From: Boletus sp. NGJ
Lineage: Eukaryota > Basidiomycota > Agaricomycetes > Boletales > Boletaceae
Direction: 5' to 3'
Length of the DNA: 64,000 nt
Assembly (NCBI GenBank): GCA_019096195.1
Contig: JAGTXK010000103.1
Location: 372,001-436,000, forward strand
Position numbers and translations under genes: made by a program. This document shows positions 11,444 through 23,440 of the stretch, piece by piece (the first letter of the stretch is position 1; each line of letters starts with the position of its first letter). A model generated the notes under the pieces. The model saw only the letters and a list, made by a program, of their open reading frames with translations, did not search any database and was not told where the DNA came from.

Positions 11444-13509
11444 TTGTGCGTCAGTTGGGCAAGAGAGATAGTGAATGGGGGGGGAGAGGCGGGGAGGGGA
11501 GAAGGAGCGAATGAAGGAGTATATATTCTATCCGAGATCTGGTGAGGGGGAGGAGTCTATTTGGTAATTTAGTTTGGTAATTAATTAAACTATTTTCTAA
11601 CCCAGTAGGCAGCGGCTGTAGATGCGATGACCAGATTTTATCAGAAAACTGTCAAAGGAAAAGGAGATACTACTATGATAATTACCGCAAGCAGCCGCAA
11701 CCTTATTGGTGCAATTGACCCAAAAGGTTGGTCGTCAATCTCGATTGCTGCCCGAAACTCTATCACTTTATTACAACTTAGATAAACCACCCAAACAACG
11801 AAAAAAAAAAGTATTTCTCTGCGCATGATCCACTGAATTCAGAGGGTCACACTAGTATCCACATCCTGAGCCCTGTCCTCATCACCCCTCCCGGCATACT
11901 CCGGCCCTCCCCTTCATACCCACCGCTTCTTCGCCCTCACCCTGAAGATCGGTCAACTTGCCAAACATAACAGCATGGAAAGTCCCGCGATCACCGGCCA
12001 GAATACATCATTGAACCAGACTCTTCAATTGAGGGATGCGGCTGTGAAATCCCTTTTGTACTTATCAGATCACCTATTCTCTTACAGCCAGTTACCTATA
12101 ATCTTGATGACTTGATCCGAGTACTTCTTGTACCCTTTCAGATTTAATCTTTCCAGCGTACATGTGCATCCAACCGCAGTTGATCCTGCCGTCCCTAGCT
12201 GCGTTCTCAAGACCCCCCCCCGCGGTTTTCGATGCGCCACTCTGCTTGCTATCGACACGTTGTTACGCATGACGTGCAGGTTCCTCTCACTCCACTGCTG
12301 ATGCAGATGCCCCCGGCCCCGTCTCTCAGCGATCCCCTGCTAAAACGTTTAACTACGCTAATTCTCAATCAAATTTCCGTTTCTTACTAATCCACGTCAC
12401 CAGTCCTCCGCCCAACCTCGCGCTTTACTGCACACTTATCAATACGCACGTTGTGCGCTGTACCCTTGTTTCACGTGGTCCTCGGCACCTCGCGAACGTT
12501 GGGCTCGCTCAAACCAAAGGGATCCTTGTTATGGGAAGATGCATATCCTATTCTCCTCCCCCAATCATCTCTATCCCCATTCAACTCGATTCCCTGACCG
12601 CCGTTCATAATAAGATACCACTTTCCCATGGTCAATCCCAACATACCACAACAATCGTATCTTGGTTACGGGGACGTTGCTTTTTATTGCTGTAGCGCCT
12701 CGGCTTCATTTCTCCTTGGTTCCTAACGCCGTCCTCTTCTCAAACGTGTACATTCCGACCAAACTCTTCTCGGCCACTCAGAATTCTAGAATAAGCTGTC
12801 TTCTCATCAGGGCTGGATGGGCAGAGCCATCTGTATATGGATGAACCCGTCCTCAAATTGTGAGACTCCGTATCGTGATACTTTTGGACACCTAAACTTT
12901 GATATCGCATAGCTCTCAACACTTTTTTCATCTGCGCTGACTAAATCCAAACTCTGAACCGTGGACTCATTATGGGCGTTCCCTCATCAAGATGAGATGC
13001 GCTCCTGTGGCGTGGAGTGCTCACATAACCTATCTTGCAGGGAATCCTCTGAGTCAGCATTCTCGACTGGCATGCAGGCCCATCGGGTACAGGATGACAG
13101 CAGATAAGTACGCACGCTGGTCATTCCAACGTTCATATTTGAATGGAGCGACAGGAGTGGATTACACATGACGATCGCCACCACTTGGCGAACGGCAAAC
13201 TCACCGCCCAGCCAAATTAGTCCAGCGCGGTCTCATCGACATCGGTGGCCGAGGAGTGGAGTGGGGTGTCACTTCTGCCGACATGCCTTATGCTTGTATA
13301 CAGCGACTGCAACCGTGTGGTCCCACTAAGACTACAGAATCATACATGGTTCCACATCCTGTCTAATGAATACAAATGTACCAAGAAGAGAAAGCCTAGG
13401 AGACGGACGAAGCAAGAGAGTCCAATCAGAGTTGACACAGCATAGCGATGATGATAAACGTGTATGGTCTCGTGTGTGGCCAGAGTGTGTCCGAAATAGA
13501 GAAAGGAAA
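11444..13509. other. Long 5' region between the two WOPR genes
   Basis: About 2 kb without a convincing gene. Just upstream of copy 1 the + strand is almost pure purine (11455-11520), a pyrimidine tract on the sense strand, followed by a TATATATT stretch at ~11521 that could be its TATA element. The rest is CT-rich. WOPR genes such as WOR1 are known for unusually long upstream regions, so this may be regulatory. That is inference. Confidence 0.4.
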
Positions 13510-14664
13510 TCAAGTCAGGGTAGGGTAGAGGGTCATGAGTATTTCCTCGTCCACTGGGTGCCTTCGGGGAGGAGGAAGATTTTGAAGGTAAACTAGGGGT
13601 GCAAGCGTTTGCCCTTTTCGTTCCAAGCTCGTTGGCTGGCGGGGTGCGTCACCACTTGGTACGGAAATTGACATCGTGCTCTGGAATACTGGATTGAACG
13701 GGTGTGGCGGTGAAGGGTAGGGAGCAAATTGTTGATGAGACGGCGCATGGCTTCCCTGCTCGTCTCTGTGCGCACGGTGCCGAGGCGGGTGGCGAGCGCT
13801 CCTGTATTTTCCAGGCGGAACGTTGAGCCGGGCAAGTTCGGATATTTCGGACACCGTCCGCAGGCTATCGGCCGTGTCTGGGGTGAAGTACGCGACTATA
13901 AGACTCGTTTAGCGCGAGACGACGATCCTGAAGCAAAATCGACACACTTAGATGCCATTTCCGACGTCCCCGTGGCGTCTCGACGTATACAGAATACGTT
14001 TGTTTCACAAGTGAGGAGCGCACTGGTTCCTGACGGCGAGAATTGTGTGGGTGAGATCCAGAGCCGAGGCTAGGAAACGAGGTGGGCCGCCTAGAAGCAG
14101 GCAGAAGACAATCAACGAACGTGGTATCTGAATCTGAGTTCGGGTCTATATCAATTGGCCCTGGACCTTTCTCTTGATAAAACAGGAATTCCTAGAAACC
14201 CTTGAGCTGAGGCGGCTCGGCGAACATGCTGAAACGAGCTCACGTCTCGGACACGACTAGGGCCCCATCTATTTGCAAAATCGGTAAATGCGAATCATGG
14301 GCTCGTGAGATAACTTGCCTCTTGCCGTCCGTCCATCTTTCAATGCCGAGCTACGACTCCGGTTTGAGAAATGACTGAGGTGGTGGCTTGACCAATGTAC
14401 TCACCCCTGTTGCTTCTGGGTTGGGCCCGCGCTCTTCCCAGACAAAGACGCTGCCGGATGTAATCGCCCTTCTCTCCTCTGTATCCAAACGTCTGGTCAC
14501 CATTGGTAGTACATCGACCGCTACCGCGTGAAATATGACCTGGGCATCTTGGGGTGATCTGTGACGAGGAGTTGGAATCCATGTTTTTTTTTTTGGGGGG
14601 GGAGGGGAATAGCTTGAATATGGACGTACCGTACACGAAGTCTCGTACAGGTAGGCCGCTGCAT
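13510..14664 (-). CDS. Gti1/Pac2-family (WOPR domain) transcription regulator, copy 2
   Basis: Tandem paralogue of the gene at 9885-11443. It starts at the ATG at 14664 (MQRPTCTRLRVR) and continues SPQDAQVIFHAVAVDVLPM, TRRLDTEERRAITSG, VFVWEERGPNPEATG, LGIERWTDGKR, WGPSRVRD and EFLFYQEKGPG. WOPRb: LVKQTYSVYVETPRGRRKW, HL + IAYFTPDTADSLRTVSE. Exons include 14664-14630, 14558-14405, 14350-14319 (32 nt), 14268-14244 (25 nt) and one from 14191. The intron 14318-14269 uses a GC donor (AG|GCAAGT) and an AG acceptor; no GT alternative keeps KR|WGPSRV. The two introns after VRD and after WHL are shared with copy 1; the other three are absent there. The C-terminal tail is shorter (~100 residues) than in copy 1. 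Confidence 0.85.
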
Positions 14665-15204
14665 CCTCAATCGCTGAAAGACGGAAATGCGTTGCGCGTG
14701 GTAGACGTACGAGTGAGAAGAGGTGGGTTTAATGAGCCTAGAATCCGGGTTGTACGACTGGGTGAGAATCATCCGACGCTGCTCTCGCAGGCGTCAGCGA
14801 GGTATTTGGATGGGGGTAAAGATACACGGGAGAAAGGCAGGAACCGTTAACTTGTCCTTAAATATCAGTGGACCAAGCCTATTTAACGATACCGGGGCGC
14901 TTACCTTTAGCTTTAACTGTTAGCGTGATGTAAAACGGCTGATGGTCGGTTGTGTGAGAAGGGCCTGATGGGAAAACTGGCCGCATTTTGCAAACGCTCA
15001 TTGGTAGATCACCGAAAGGGACCGCAGCAGGTGGGTAGCTAATAGAGTTTTAGGGACCCCACCGAGCCTCCAATGGAACGGATGTGTTACGCTCTCCTTA
15101 TTCGCTACATAAGTAACCGAGGAGGTGGGCTGCGACGTTGCGAACATCGCGGCAATCTCACAGCACACAATTCACAAATTAGAGCAACTTAAAAACAGTG
15201 CAAA
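14665..15204. other. Intergenic, divergent promoter region
   Basis: This lies between the start of WOPR copy 2 (minus) and the small ORF at 15205 (plus). No gene is recognised. It probably holds both promoters. Confidence 0.4.
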
Positions 15205-15438
15205 ATGAATCCATGCAGTCAATCTGTCAAGGTCGCGGATACAATTCAAATGTTCTTCCGATCAGCGACTCGCCGTGTCTTCACGACGGAAGCAACTTGC
15301 GAGGACACTCGTAAGCTGAGTTACACTGGCGCTATCAACCCAGTTCGATGGCAGTCAGCTCCGCGCAGGCATGGATATCCTAGATTCGCGCCAGCACCGC
15401 CTAAACAAGTTGTGGTTGGGGCTAAGCCTTGGCGATGA
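15205..15438 (+). CDS. Small hypothetical protein (77 aa), possibly mitochondrial
   Basis: A single uninterrupted frame from an ATG with A-rich context (GCAAA ATG). The protein is basic, with Arg/Ser-rich segments near the N-terminus (MFFRSATRRVFTTEA) typical of a mitochondrial presequence, and ends PKQVVVGAKPWR. I recognise no family. It lies 240 bp before the cysteinyl-tRNA synthetase gene on the same strand. It could be a real small protein or chance. Confidence 0.45.
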   Translation: MNPCSQSVKVADTIQMFFRSATRRVFTTEATCEDTRKLSYTGAINPVRWQSAPRRHGYPRFAPAPPKQVVVGAKPWR

Positions 15439-15678
15439 ACGATAATTAATTGGAAAGCTTAATTACGCACTGGAATCTGTGCAAATACTTTTTCTGATGT
15501 AGGTGGAGGAAGAGTGCACTTGTTTTGAGTTTAATTGTGTGGGTTAACCCGTTATTACGTCAGCGACGGCCATTTCGATTTCTTCTTGACTCGGATGATT
15601 AGGTGGCGAGTCAGTCCTGGCCCACTCGCTCTTTGTCGCGTATATCTCCCAAGGCGCTTGAGCTCTACTTTTCAGAAC

Positions 15679-18601
15679 ATGTCCGTCCAGCAGCCTGCTT
15701 GGAATGTCCCGACCCGCCAGATAGAAGAGCCTGTCCTGAAGGTCTTCAACTCCTTGACGAAGACCAAGGTATGTTTGACCATCCATCTACGATATCCAGT
15801 GGCCTTCACATCTACATAGACGGAGTTCGTCCCGAGAAATGGACGCCTTGTCAAATGGTATAACTGCGGGCCTACGGTATACGACGCCTCTCACATGGGT
15901 CATGCAAGGTCGGCCGTGTTCGATCGAGTCGCGATGGCTTTTCCCTAACAATTCTTGAAGAAACTATGTCACCCAAGACGTTATCCGCAGAATCATCTCA
16001 GATTATTTTGGCTATGATGTTCACTTTGTCATGAATATAACCGACATCGATGACAAGGTATGTCCCCAGTTTTCTGCATCTTCGCGTTCCTGATGCGGAA
16101 AAGATTATCCTACGAGCGCGTCAAAGCCATCTTTTCGAGAACTTCCGTGCTCAAACGTCTTCGCTCACTCCTGACCTTCTCACCAAAGTGCAAGATGCCT
16201 GGCGGTCGCATGTCTTGGACAAAGTATCCAAAGGGCTACCAGACAACATCAAGCCTACCGCGGAAACCCTACACATACTGTGGCCACAAATCGAAGCTCT
16301 TCGAGACAACAAGATTCAAAAAGCCGAGTGCCTGAAGCGGGACGAAAAGTTTGAGATGAATCTTGGCACTGCTGTGGGTTCTTTCCCCTTTGTACCCATC
16401 AGGCCTCCGACCATGCACCGCAGATTCGTACAGCTTCAGCACTATCAGGTGCTCAGAAAGGCCAAAAAGATAGAGAATCTGCCTTAATTCTATTAGACGA
16501 GTCCCGAGACATACTGTCAGCATTTCTAGACAACGAGGTGATGATATTCCAGTTAGATCGGTACACAAAGCTGACAATTCTGCGTAGTTGAGGGACACGG
16601 TGACCGATCCGTCTATCTTTCGCTCACTAGCCGCTTTCTGGGAGGATCAGTTTTTCAAGGATATGGATCGTCTGCGGGTTCGGAAACCTGACACGTTGAC
16701 ACGGGTGACGGAGTATGTTCCAGAAATCGTAGAATTCGTGAAACGTGTTATGGGAAATGGCTATGCTTATGAGCATGAAGGCAGCGTGTATTTTGACACC
16801 GTTGTCTTCGACTCCTCGGAGAATCATACTTACGCGAAATTAGAACCTTGGAGCAAAGGGAATAGAGAATTACTTGCAGAAGGAGAAGGTTGGTCCTTGA
16901 AATTTTTGACATAAATTCTGGAAATGACATATATATCCGTACAGGTGCACTCTCGATCACTACCGGCAAACGTTCCGCATCAGATTTCGCCTTGTGGAAA
17001 GCATCAAAGCCCGGGGAACCCTCATGGCCGTCACCATGGGGTCCTGGTCGTCCTGGCTGGCATATTGAATGTTCGGTAATGGCCAGTGCAATATTTGGTG
17101 ACAACATGGACATACATTCGGGTGGGATCGATCTTGCATTTCCGCACCACGATAACGAGATGGCACAATCCGAGGTGAGACAGTAACTCCGCGGCCCGAG
17201 ACGTCCAACTTTCTCAAATTGCATAGGCATACCACGAGTGCAGCGCGTGGGTCAACTATTTCATCCACACAGGCCACCTGCACATCGAGGGTCTCAAGAT
17301 GAGCAAATCATTGAAGAACTTCATTACCATTGACGTGGGGCTCGTGGTTTTTGCCGCCTAAATCGTCTATTGAAGTGTAATCCGATATCAGGACATCCTA
17401 CAAAGGTTTACCCCGCGTCAACTTCGCCTGGCATTCTTATTACAATTATGGAATGCCAAAGTGGATTTTTCCGAGTCACTCATGATAGGCGAAGTAAAAA
17501 CGATCGAGACCACTTTCAACGTACGCGTGGCGATGATGTCGAAGTGTGTATATCTGATATCTTTGTAGAACTTCTTCGTGACAGTGAAAGCTCTGCTGTT
17601 GGCCAACGAGGGGAAATCGGATGGATATCATCACTACGAAGAACCTGAACGGGATCTCACGAATGGGTAATGATGATCTCGACCTCCCCCTTATCACATC
17701 TCACGCGCAAATTCTTTCAGGCTTAATGAGAGCAAGTTAGCGTTCCGTTCCGCACTTTGCGACTCCTTTAATACCCCTGAGGCTCTCAAAATACTGCGCG
17801 ATTTGGTCTCGCGCACGAACGTTTATATCAACACCCGCGCAAAGTCCCTGAACGTTGCCTTGGTCGAGCGATCGGCCCGATGGGTGGGTGACATGTTGCG
17901 GCTCTTTGGCCTCGGAGAAGGGGAGAAGCTTGAACTAGGTTGGGGGCAAGAGACTACAAGCGATGCGAATGCTGCCAACGTAAGCATCCACACCTTCACG
18001 ATATCTTTGTCTCAACCACATCCGTGCTAGAGGGAAGAACTTTTACTTCCATATCTTCGCATACTGTCCTCCTTCAGGGATGGTGTCCGACAATTGACCA
18101 TCGCCAAAGGAGATGATTCCTTGAGGGAGATCTTGAAACTTTGTGATCGTCTTCGCGACGAAGACTTAGTCCCGTTGGGCGTGGCACTGGACGACCAAGA
18201 AGGTATCACGTCCAGTTTTACACTCGTACCCACGCTAAGGCCTCTCCTCAGATGGTAAAGCCCTCGTCAAACTGGTTCCTTCGTCGGAGCTGATCAAGGC
18301 CCGTGACGAGAAGCGGCAGAAGCTCGAGGCTCAAGCAGCCAGGAAGGCAGCATTGGCGCAAGCAGGACAAGATAAACGCCTTGCGAAACTGGAAAAGGGT
18401 CGTACACCCCCCGAAGAGCTCTTCAAACCGCCAAACGTCCCCGAGGGCCAATACAGCCAATGGAACGAACAAGGCGTTCCTACAGCTGATGGCGAGGGTG
18501 GGAAGCTGAGTAAAACCCAAGAAAAGAAGCTATCGAAACAGTGGGCTGAGCAGAAGAAATTACACGAGGAGTTTTTGACGTGGCAGCAACAGCAACAATA
18601 G
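15679..18601 (+). CDS. CRS1: Cysteinyl-tRNA synthetase, eukaryotic cytosolic type
   Basis: Class Ia synthetase that charges tRNA-Cys. Reading from the ATG at 15679: [39 protein letters not shown] with the HIGH-type motif HMGH at 15892-15903, [10 protein letters not shown], zinc-site features [10 protein letters not shown] and [12 protein letters not shown], and the KMSKS motif at 17296-17310 ([14 protein letters not shown]). A eukaryote-specific insert after DIDDK (16056-16480) and a charged C-terminal extension ([33 protein letters not shown]) are both present. I count about 11 exons, and all junctions I checked restore conserved sequence (for example [34 protein letters not shown]). It looks intact. 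No mitochondrial presequence is obvious at this start. A GTG-started frame just upstream is not supported. Confidence 0.95.
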
Positions 18602-18669
18602 CAACTTTCTCGTCCGAGGGGACACGTACATATATCTTTCAAATATACAGTAGATCACAAGTTCAGTTG

Positions 18670-19505
18670 TTACCAATCGCACCCCTTCACAATCAGATCG
18701 GCGATGGTTTCTAATCCAAACTTATCCTGTTCGTCGAACCCACCCAACACGAGGCAATCCAGATCCAGAACCCCCAATACTACTTGATCATTTCCGTTCT
18801 GTAAAATCAGGGGACAGACGATCTCACTTTTAGTCTCTCCATCACAGGCGACGTGGCCTGGGTACTCGTCCACATTCGGGACGATCACGATTTTTTGTTG
18901 TAAGAATGCGTCAGCACACACGCCTCGGCCGCGGTCTGGCGAGAGACTGATAAATTGACATGCAGGCTGTCCACAGAACGGCCCCAAAAAGAGCGTGTTC
19001 TCATCTGTCGTCGCGGTGCTTTGATTTCTCGAAGGTACCCCGCCAAAACGGGGTTTAGGGAAAAGGGACGAGATGAGGTAGAATCCTGTAATCATGCTGT
19101 CAGAAAGCGGGGATCTACGTACGGCCTAGACCGCTTTATGTGCGTCGCGCATCGATGGAAACACCGCCTGAGTGAGATGGGATCGAGAAGCGACCGCAAC
19201 AAAGGACCAAAGAAGCGCGAACAGAGCGGACGAAAATGCGGCTCACCACACCAGTTCACAGCACGATCGCCATTTCCGAAATGAGGCGTGAAAGCGAGGA
19301 GGGCATTGTATATCAGAGAAGATGCGTTGGCCAGGTTTGTCACCTGAAAATGACCTTGGTATTCGACATCAATTGACACGGGTGCACGCCATACCCAATG
19401 TCTTTGGTCTACCAGCAAGTACTGTAACTGGTCACGGACGTGGATCCAAAATTCGGCCTTTGAAGTGATCTCTGGAGGGACAAGCGACGAATCTGCGTGG
19501 GGCAT
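18670..19505 (-). CDS. Free methionine-(R)-sulfoxide reductase (GAF domain)
   Basis: Homologue of yeast YKL069W; it reduces free Met-R-sulfoxide in the cytosol. Single GAF domain with all three conserved cysteines in context: GPFCGQPACQFI, RGRGVCADAF and HVACDGETKSEIV. N-terminus MPHADSSLVPPEITSKAEFW, then RHWVTNLANASSLIYNALL and VNWCGFYLISSLF. Three exons. The first intron removes a stretch between HW and VTNLANASS. The second (about 160 nt, longer than its neighbours) splits the Gly of WCGFY. An in-frame ATG at 19547 would add 14 residues, but the MPHADSS start fits the family better. Convergent with CysRS, with only 68 bp between stops. Confidence 0.9.
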
Positions 19506-19665
19506 GTTGCAATTGGTGTTCAAAGATAAGATCTTGCCGTGACTCATAAGTATTGCTGCTTATGTAAGTAGGAGGCTACGCAGCGTGGCACAAGTGATAC
19601 TTGCTCTCAACCATACCGTTTAGACGTAAGAAGACGGCCCCTCCTACTTTTCTAATGTGCACTGG

Positions 19666-20747
19666 ATGCTCGAGTTCGACGAGTACGATCAGATACTCGT
19701 CACAAATCCATTTGCAGACGATGGCTCTACAGTATCGTCAAGTAACAATCACGATGCCTTCATCACCCACAGACTCAACTCCTCGTCGGAACACCACCCT
19801 CTTCGTAGCCCATCCGTTTCGCCGGCGCGTCGCTGTAATATGCCGAGCATACCATCCGTCACTGTTATCGACAGTGAAGGCGAGATGCAACCTAGGTTGA
19901 CGAGCCTGCTGAGCTCAGACGGATTGTCCGTCGAAGTAGCTGCCGAGGAAGACCGGACTGCCGCTAGCGAGGTACCTTGCAGTGGCAGCGACACCATCAT
20001 ACACCCCGTTCGTCCATTCCATCATGTGACTTTCATATCGCTCATTCTTCTATTCAATCACAGGTCGGCTCCAACGACTCTTTTGCTGGCGTTGCCCTCC
20101 GCTATGGGGTTTCTATCGCAGCCCTTCGTCGTGCCAACCAATTATGGCCATCCGACCCAATCCATCTCCGCACGGAGCTCTTCATTCCGCACGGGGATAC
20201 TCTTCGCGCCAGCAACAAGCCCACGCGCAGTCCGAGTACGGACACGGCTATACGATCCACGGTCGAACCATCATTGAATTTGTCCCCCGATTTCGTCGCG
20301 TCCTCCTTCGTTGCTGCACGGAATATGATTGTTTCTGTGCTTCCGGCACGTATATCCATGGAATCATTAAGCTCGAAGGCAAGCGCGAGCGAGGACCATG
20401 AGTTGGATGACTTTCAAAAAGCTCGCGCACACAAGATACCGGCCACCGAGACTCTTTTCGCTGAAGAAGGGTACGAACTCTCCAGTATGACCGCTCCACA
20501 CGCACAATATAAGCGGCCTGGGGTTCCACTCTCGTCGCAGGTTCCGTATCCGTCCCCCAATAAACACCTGGACGACAATCACATAACCCCTGCCGATAAC
20601 TTGCGTTCGCGGTCTATCACTTCGTTACCCAGCGTCTCACTTGAGCGGCTGTCTCGTGCGCAGCCTTTTGCTGTCTCTCCAGTGCGCACGTCGCAGCTGG
20701 AGCCGGAACCTGCCATGGAATTGCCTGTCCGGTGTCCCCGCATTTAA
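19666..20747 (+). CDS. Intracellular-type LysM domain protein
   Basis: About 341 residues in two exons (19666-20007 and 20064-20747; intron in phase 0 with the weak donor GTTCGT). Joining them gives TIIHPVGSNDSFAGVALRYGV, then SIAALRRANQLWPSDPIHLRTELFIP, a canonical LysM module (residues ~110-155) of the LYSMD/eukaryotic cytosolic type. There is no signal peptide, so it is unlike secreted chitin-binding LysM effectors. The remainder is Ser/Pro-rich and probably disordered. The frame has a stop at 19627, so the ATG at 19666 (MLEFDEYDQIL) is the first usable start unless there is an upstream exon. It diverges from the reductase gene. Role unknown; family members have been linked to oxidation resistance. 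Confidence 0.75.
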
Positions 20748-21072
20748 CGATCATCATTAATCATTTTTGGACTGACGGTGCACAACATCAGAATCAAGTA
20801 GACCATAATGCGCGTTACTGTTATTTATCAACTATTGTCATATAGATGATGCTTCTTGGTGCCAGAACGTTTGTTTAGTTGATATCCTCGAAGCGGCTCA
20901 GTCATCTCTTCCCTCTGGCCTCAGGCTTCAAGCCGTTGGGTCTTCCTTGACTTTGGCGTTGGCAAAGATTCATCTTCTGTTCTTCGCCTGACGAAGCCTA
21001 ATATTCTGGCATAATACTCCGAGCCTAAACGTTGTCTTTCTACCTCCAGACGCTCCTAGGCTCATCCGTACA
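20748..21072. other. Intergenic, promoter of the Sec61 fragment
   Basis: No gene is seen. CT-rich leader immediately before the Sec61 start codon. Confidence 0.4.
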
Positions 21073-22230
21073 ATGAGCGGGTGTAAGTCACCCTTTCTCC
21101 TACGTGATGTAGATTTGCTAACTACCTTCTTCTGAAGTTCGGTTTTTGAATCTCGTCCGATCTTTCCTTCCACTTCTGCTCGAAGTCTCTTCCCCAGACC
21201 GCAAGGTACGTGACCAACAGCGTTCAACAATTCTATTTCTCATTTTCCGCCAGGTACCATTCAACCAAAAGCTACTATGGACCGCGGTAACGCTCCTTAT
21301 TTTCTTGGTCTGTTTCCAAGTCTCGCTCTATGGAATCATGTCCTCCGACTCGGCCGACCCTCTGTACTGGATGCGTGTCATCCTTGCTTCAAATCGTGGT
21401 ACACTCATGGAACTCGGTATCAGTCCAATTATCACTAGTGGAGTGATCATGCAGCTCTTGGCTAGTGCAAACTTGATCGAAGTTGACTTTAGCTTGAAGG
21501 GAGATCGTGCTCTTTTCGGTGGTGCACAGAAATGTGGGTCTTTACCTTGGGCTACCCGAACATTGAAAATGTTTTGCTGACCGAAATTTTAGTGTTCGCT
21601 CTCATTATCGCTCTCGGTCAGGCTACTGTCTATGTCCTCACCGGTCTTTACGGGCAACCCAAGGGTTTAAGCGCTGGTATTTGTTTGTTGCTCGTCATTC
21701 AGCTTATCGCCGCAGCTCTCATCGTCATTTTGCTTGATGAGCTCCCCCAGAAGGGTTACGGTCTTGGCTCCGGTATCTCTCTATTCATTGCTACCAACAT
21801 TCGCGAAACCATCATCTGGAAGGCATTCTCCCCGACGACTGTCAACACCGGTCGTGGTCAAGAGTTCGAAGGTGCAGTTGTTGCCCTCTTCCACCTCTGC
21901 TTCACCTGGGACGACAAGGGTCGTGCGCTGCGCGAGGCCTTCTGGCGAGACCGTCTCCCGAACATAATGAACTTGATTGCCACTGCTGTCGCCTTTGCCG
22001 TTGTTATTTACTTGCAAGGCTTCTGCATTGAAATCCCTGTCAAGAGCAACCGCTTCCGTGGGCAACGTGGCTCGTATCCTGTAAAACTCTTCTACACATT
22101 CTACATGCCCATCATGCTCCAGTCTGCCCTTACTTCCAATGTCTTCATCATCCCCTGTGAGAACTGGTTCTCGGCTGGTACCCTCAGATCTCAACCCAGC
22201 GGGTTTCGGATGCTCAGATCTTACATTTAT
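21073..22230 (+). pseudogene. SEC61: Sec61 alpha translocon subunit, 5' half only (truncated)
   Basis: Sec61 alpha forms the ER protein-conducting channel. Exons: 21073-21082, 21138-21205, 21254-21534 and one from about 21592. They give [112 protein letters not shown]-type [17 protein letters not shown] and [13 protein letters not shown]. The next family block (SQML... LLGVW..., to the C-terminus, roughly the last 40% with TM7-10) is missing. A possible donor (T|GTGAGA) follows FII, but by ~22231 the sequence is repeat DNA and the missing exons do not reappear in the window. The upstream part has no damage, so the break is recent or an assembly join. As the gene is essential, an intact copy must exist elsewhere. 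Confidence 0.9.
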
Positions 22231-23440
22231 AGGCATCTAATCTAATTGGGTAAGGGTTACTATAGAGTACTGGTAGCACCAACATGTACAAATGTGCACA
22301 TGTGTTAGTGGCACATATGTGAAGGCATCGTAATGAAACCACCCTACAGACACAAGTGCAAATGCAGAACAAACAATGTGTAATGTGCAGCAACACACAC
22401 AAATGTGCAGATGCACTTGTGGCACAAGTGTGAAAGCAAAACATGTACACCATTGATAACAGATAAACCAACTGACCATGCCTGCATCAGTAAAAACAGG
22501 ACTAACTGTCCAGTGCTGTCCAGTGCTGTCCAGTACTGGACAGTAACATAGTGCTCATAGTGAGTGTTCAACTGGATAGTGGTTTGATAGTACTAAGACA
22601 GTGTCTCATACTCTATTCATAGTATGGCCAGGTTATGAGACATCCTAGGGCATGCTAGGGTGGGTTCAACCCTTACCCTAGGGTTACCTGAACCCTATTC
22701 TAGGGTTTAAATATACATGGCATGTCATATGCATAAGGTAAAGGAGATGTAAGGGTCACAATATTGATGTAGGCTTGATTGCTAGGCTTGCAAGTACTAG
22801 GTACTCCAGTGCAGGATTACATATTGAATAGTGTAGATGTGTAGGTTACTGTGGTGTGCATCTTTAAAATGCTTTCTAATACCTATAATCCATTGTCTTT
22901 TTCCACAGACAGAATCTAGTTCCCAAGTTGATAACACTTATGCAAATTAATCCTACACTGTTGAGTGGGCTTTGGGAGCCAGAGGTGCATACATGGCACT
23001 GCCACAATGCTGAAACATGGCTTGCCATCCTGGACGGCGAGCACTGGACCGCTATGCACGAAATGATCTACCTACTATAAGGGGTCAACTGGTTATGTGA
23101 TATTGCTCGCCGTCCTGGACAGTAAGCCCAGATAGTTTTAAGTGAGACAATATGTTTACTATGATGGGCAAACCTGTCACCTAACAGAGCTCTGCATCAA
23201 CGCTACACAGTGAGGCGAGCTTTCTTGCTAAGTGTACATAGTTGGCCAAGTAAAATACCGTGGCTGGATTATTTCACACTTGTATATACTAGTAATAACC
23301 CCTACTACCGTTTAGCACTTTCATGCATATAGAGTGACATGTGGCGCACATGTAATATTCCAGCCACAATCACATGACGCTCCGTCCTGGACGGCGAGTG
23401 TGTGTTAGGTGTGCGTGGGAACTTTTTCCATACACGGTCA
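22231..23440. mobile_element. Old, CpG-depleted copy of the palindromic element's terminus plus flanking repeat
   Basis: It starts ATCTAATCTAATTGGGTAAG, the same terminal sequence as the inner element at 23925 and its mirror near 30232. The first ~130 bp align with the inner terminus but differ mainly by C-to-T and G-to-A changes, with CpGs gone. Further in there are three CTGTCCAGTG-type repeats (22510-22545), a few TAGGG-like units (22670-22710) and scattered copies of a palindromic motif (CCGTCCTGGACGGCGAG near 23026 and 23385; CTCGCCGTCCTGGAC near 23105). No intact ORF. Its right terminus was not found. Confidence 0.6.

Noticed and set aside
12453-12695. 80-residue + strand frame between the WOPR genes
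   Set aside because: No motif, and compositionally the same as the surrounding CT-rich upstream region.
15603-15678. Upstream in-frame-looking extension giving CysRS a mitochondrial presequence
   Set aside because: It begins with GTG and is in a different frame from the CysRS exon; no splice solution was seen.
22660-22710. Telomere-like TTAGGG/CCCTAA units
   Set aside because: Only two or three degenerate TAGGGTT/CCCTA pieces, not a tandem array; no evidence for an internal telomere.
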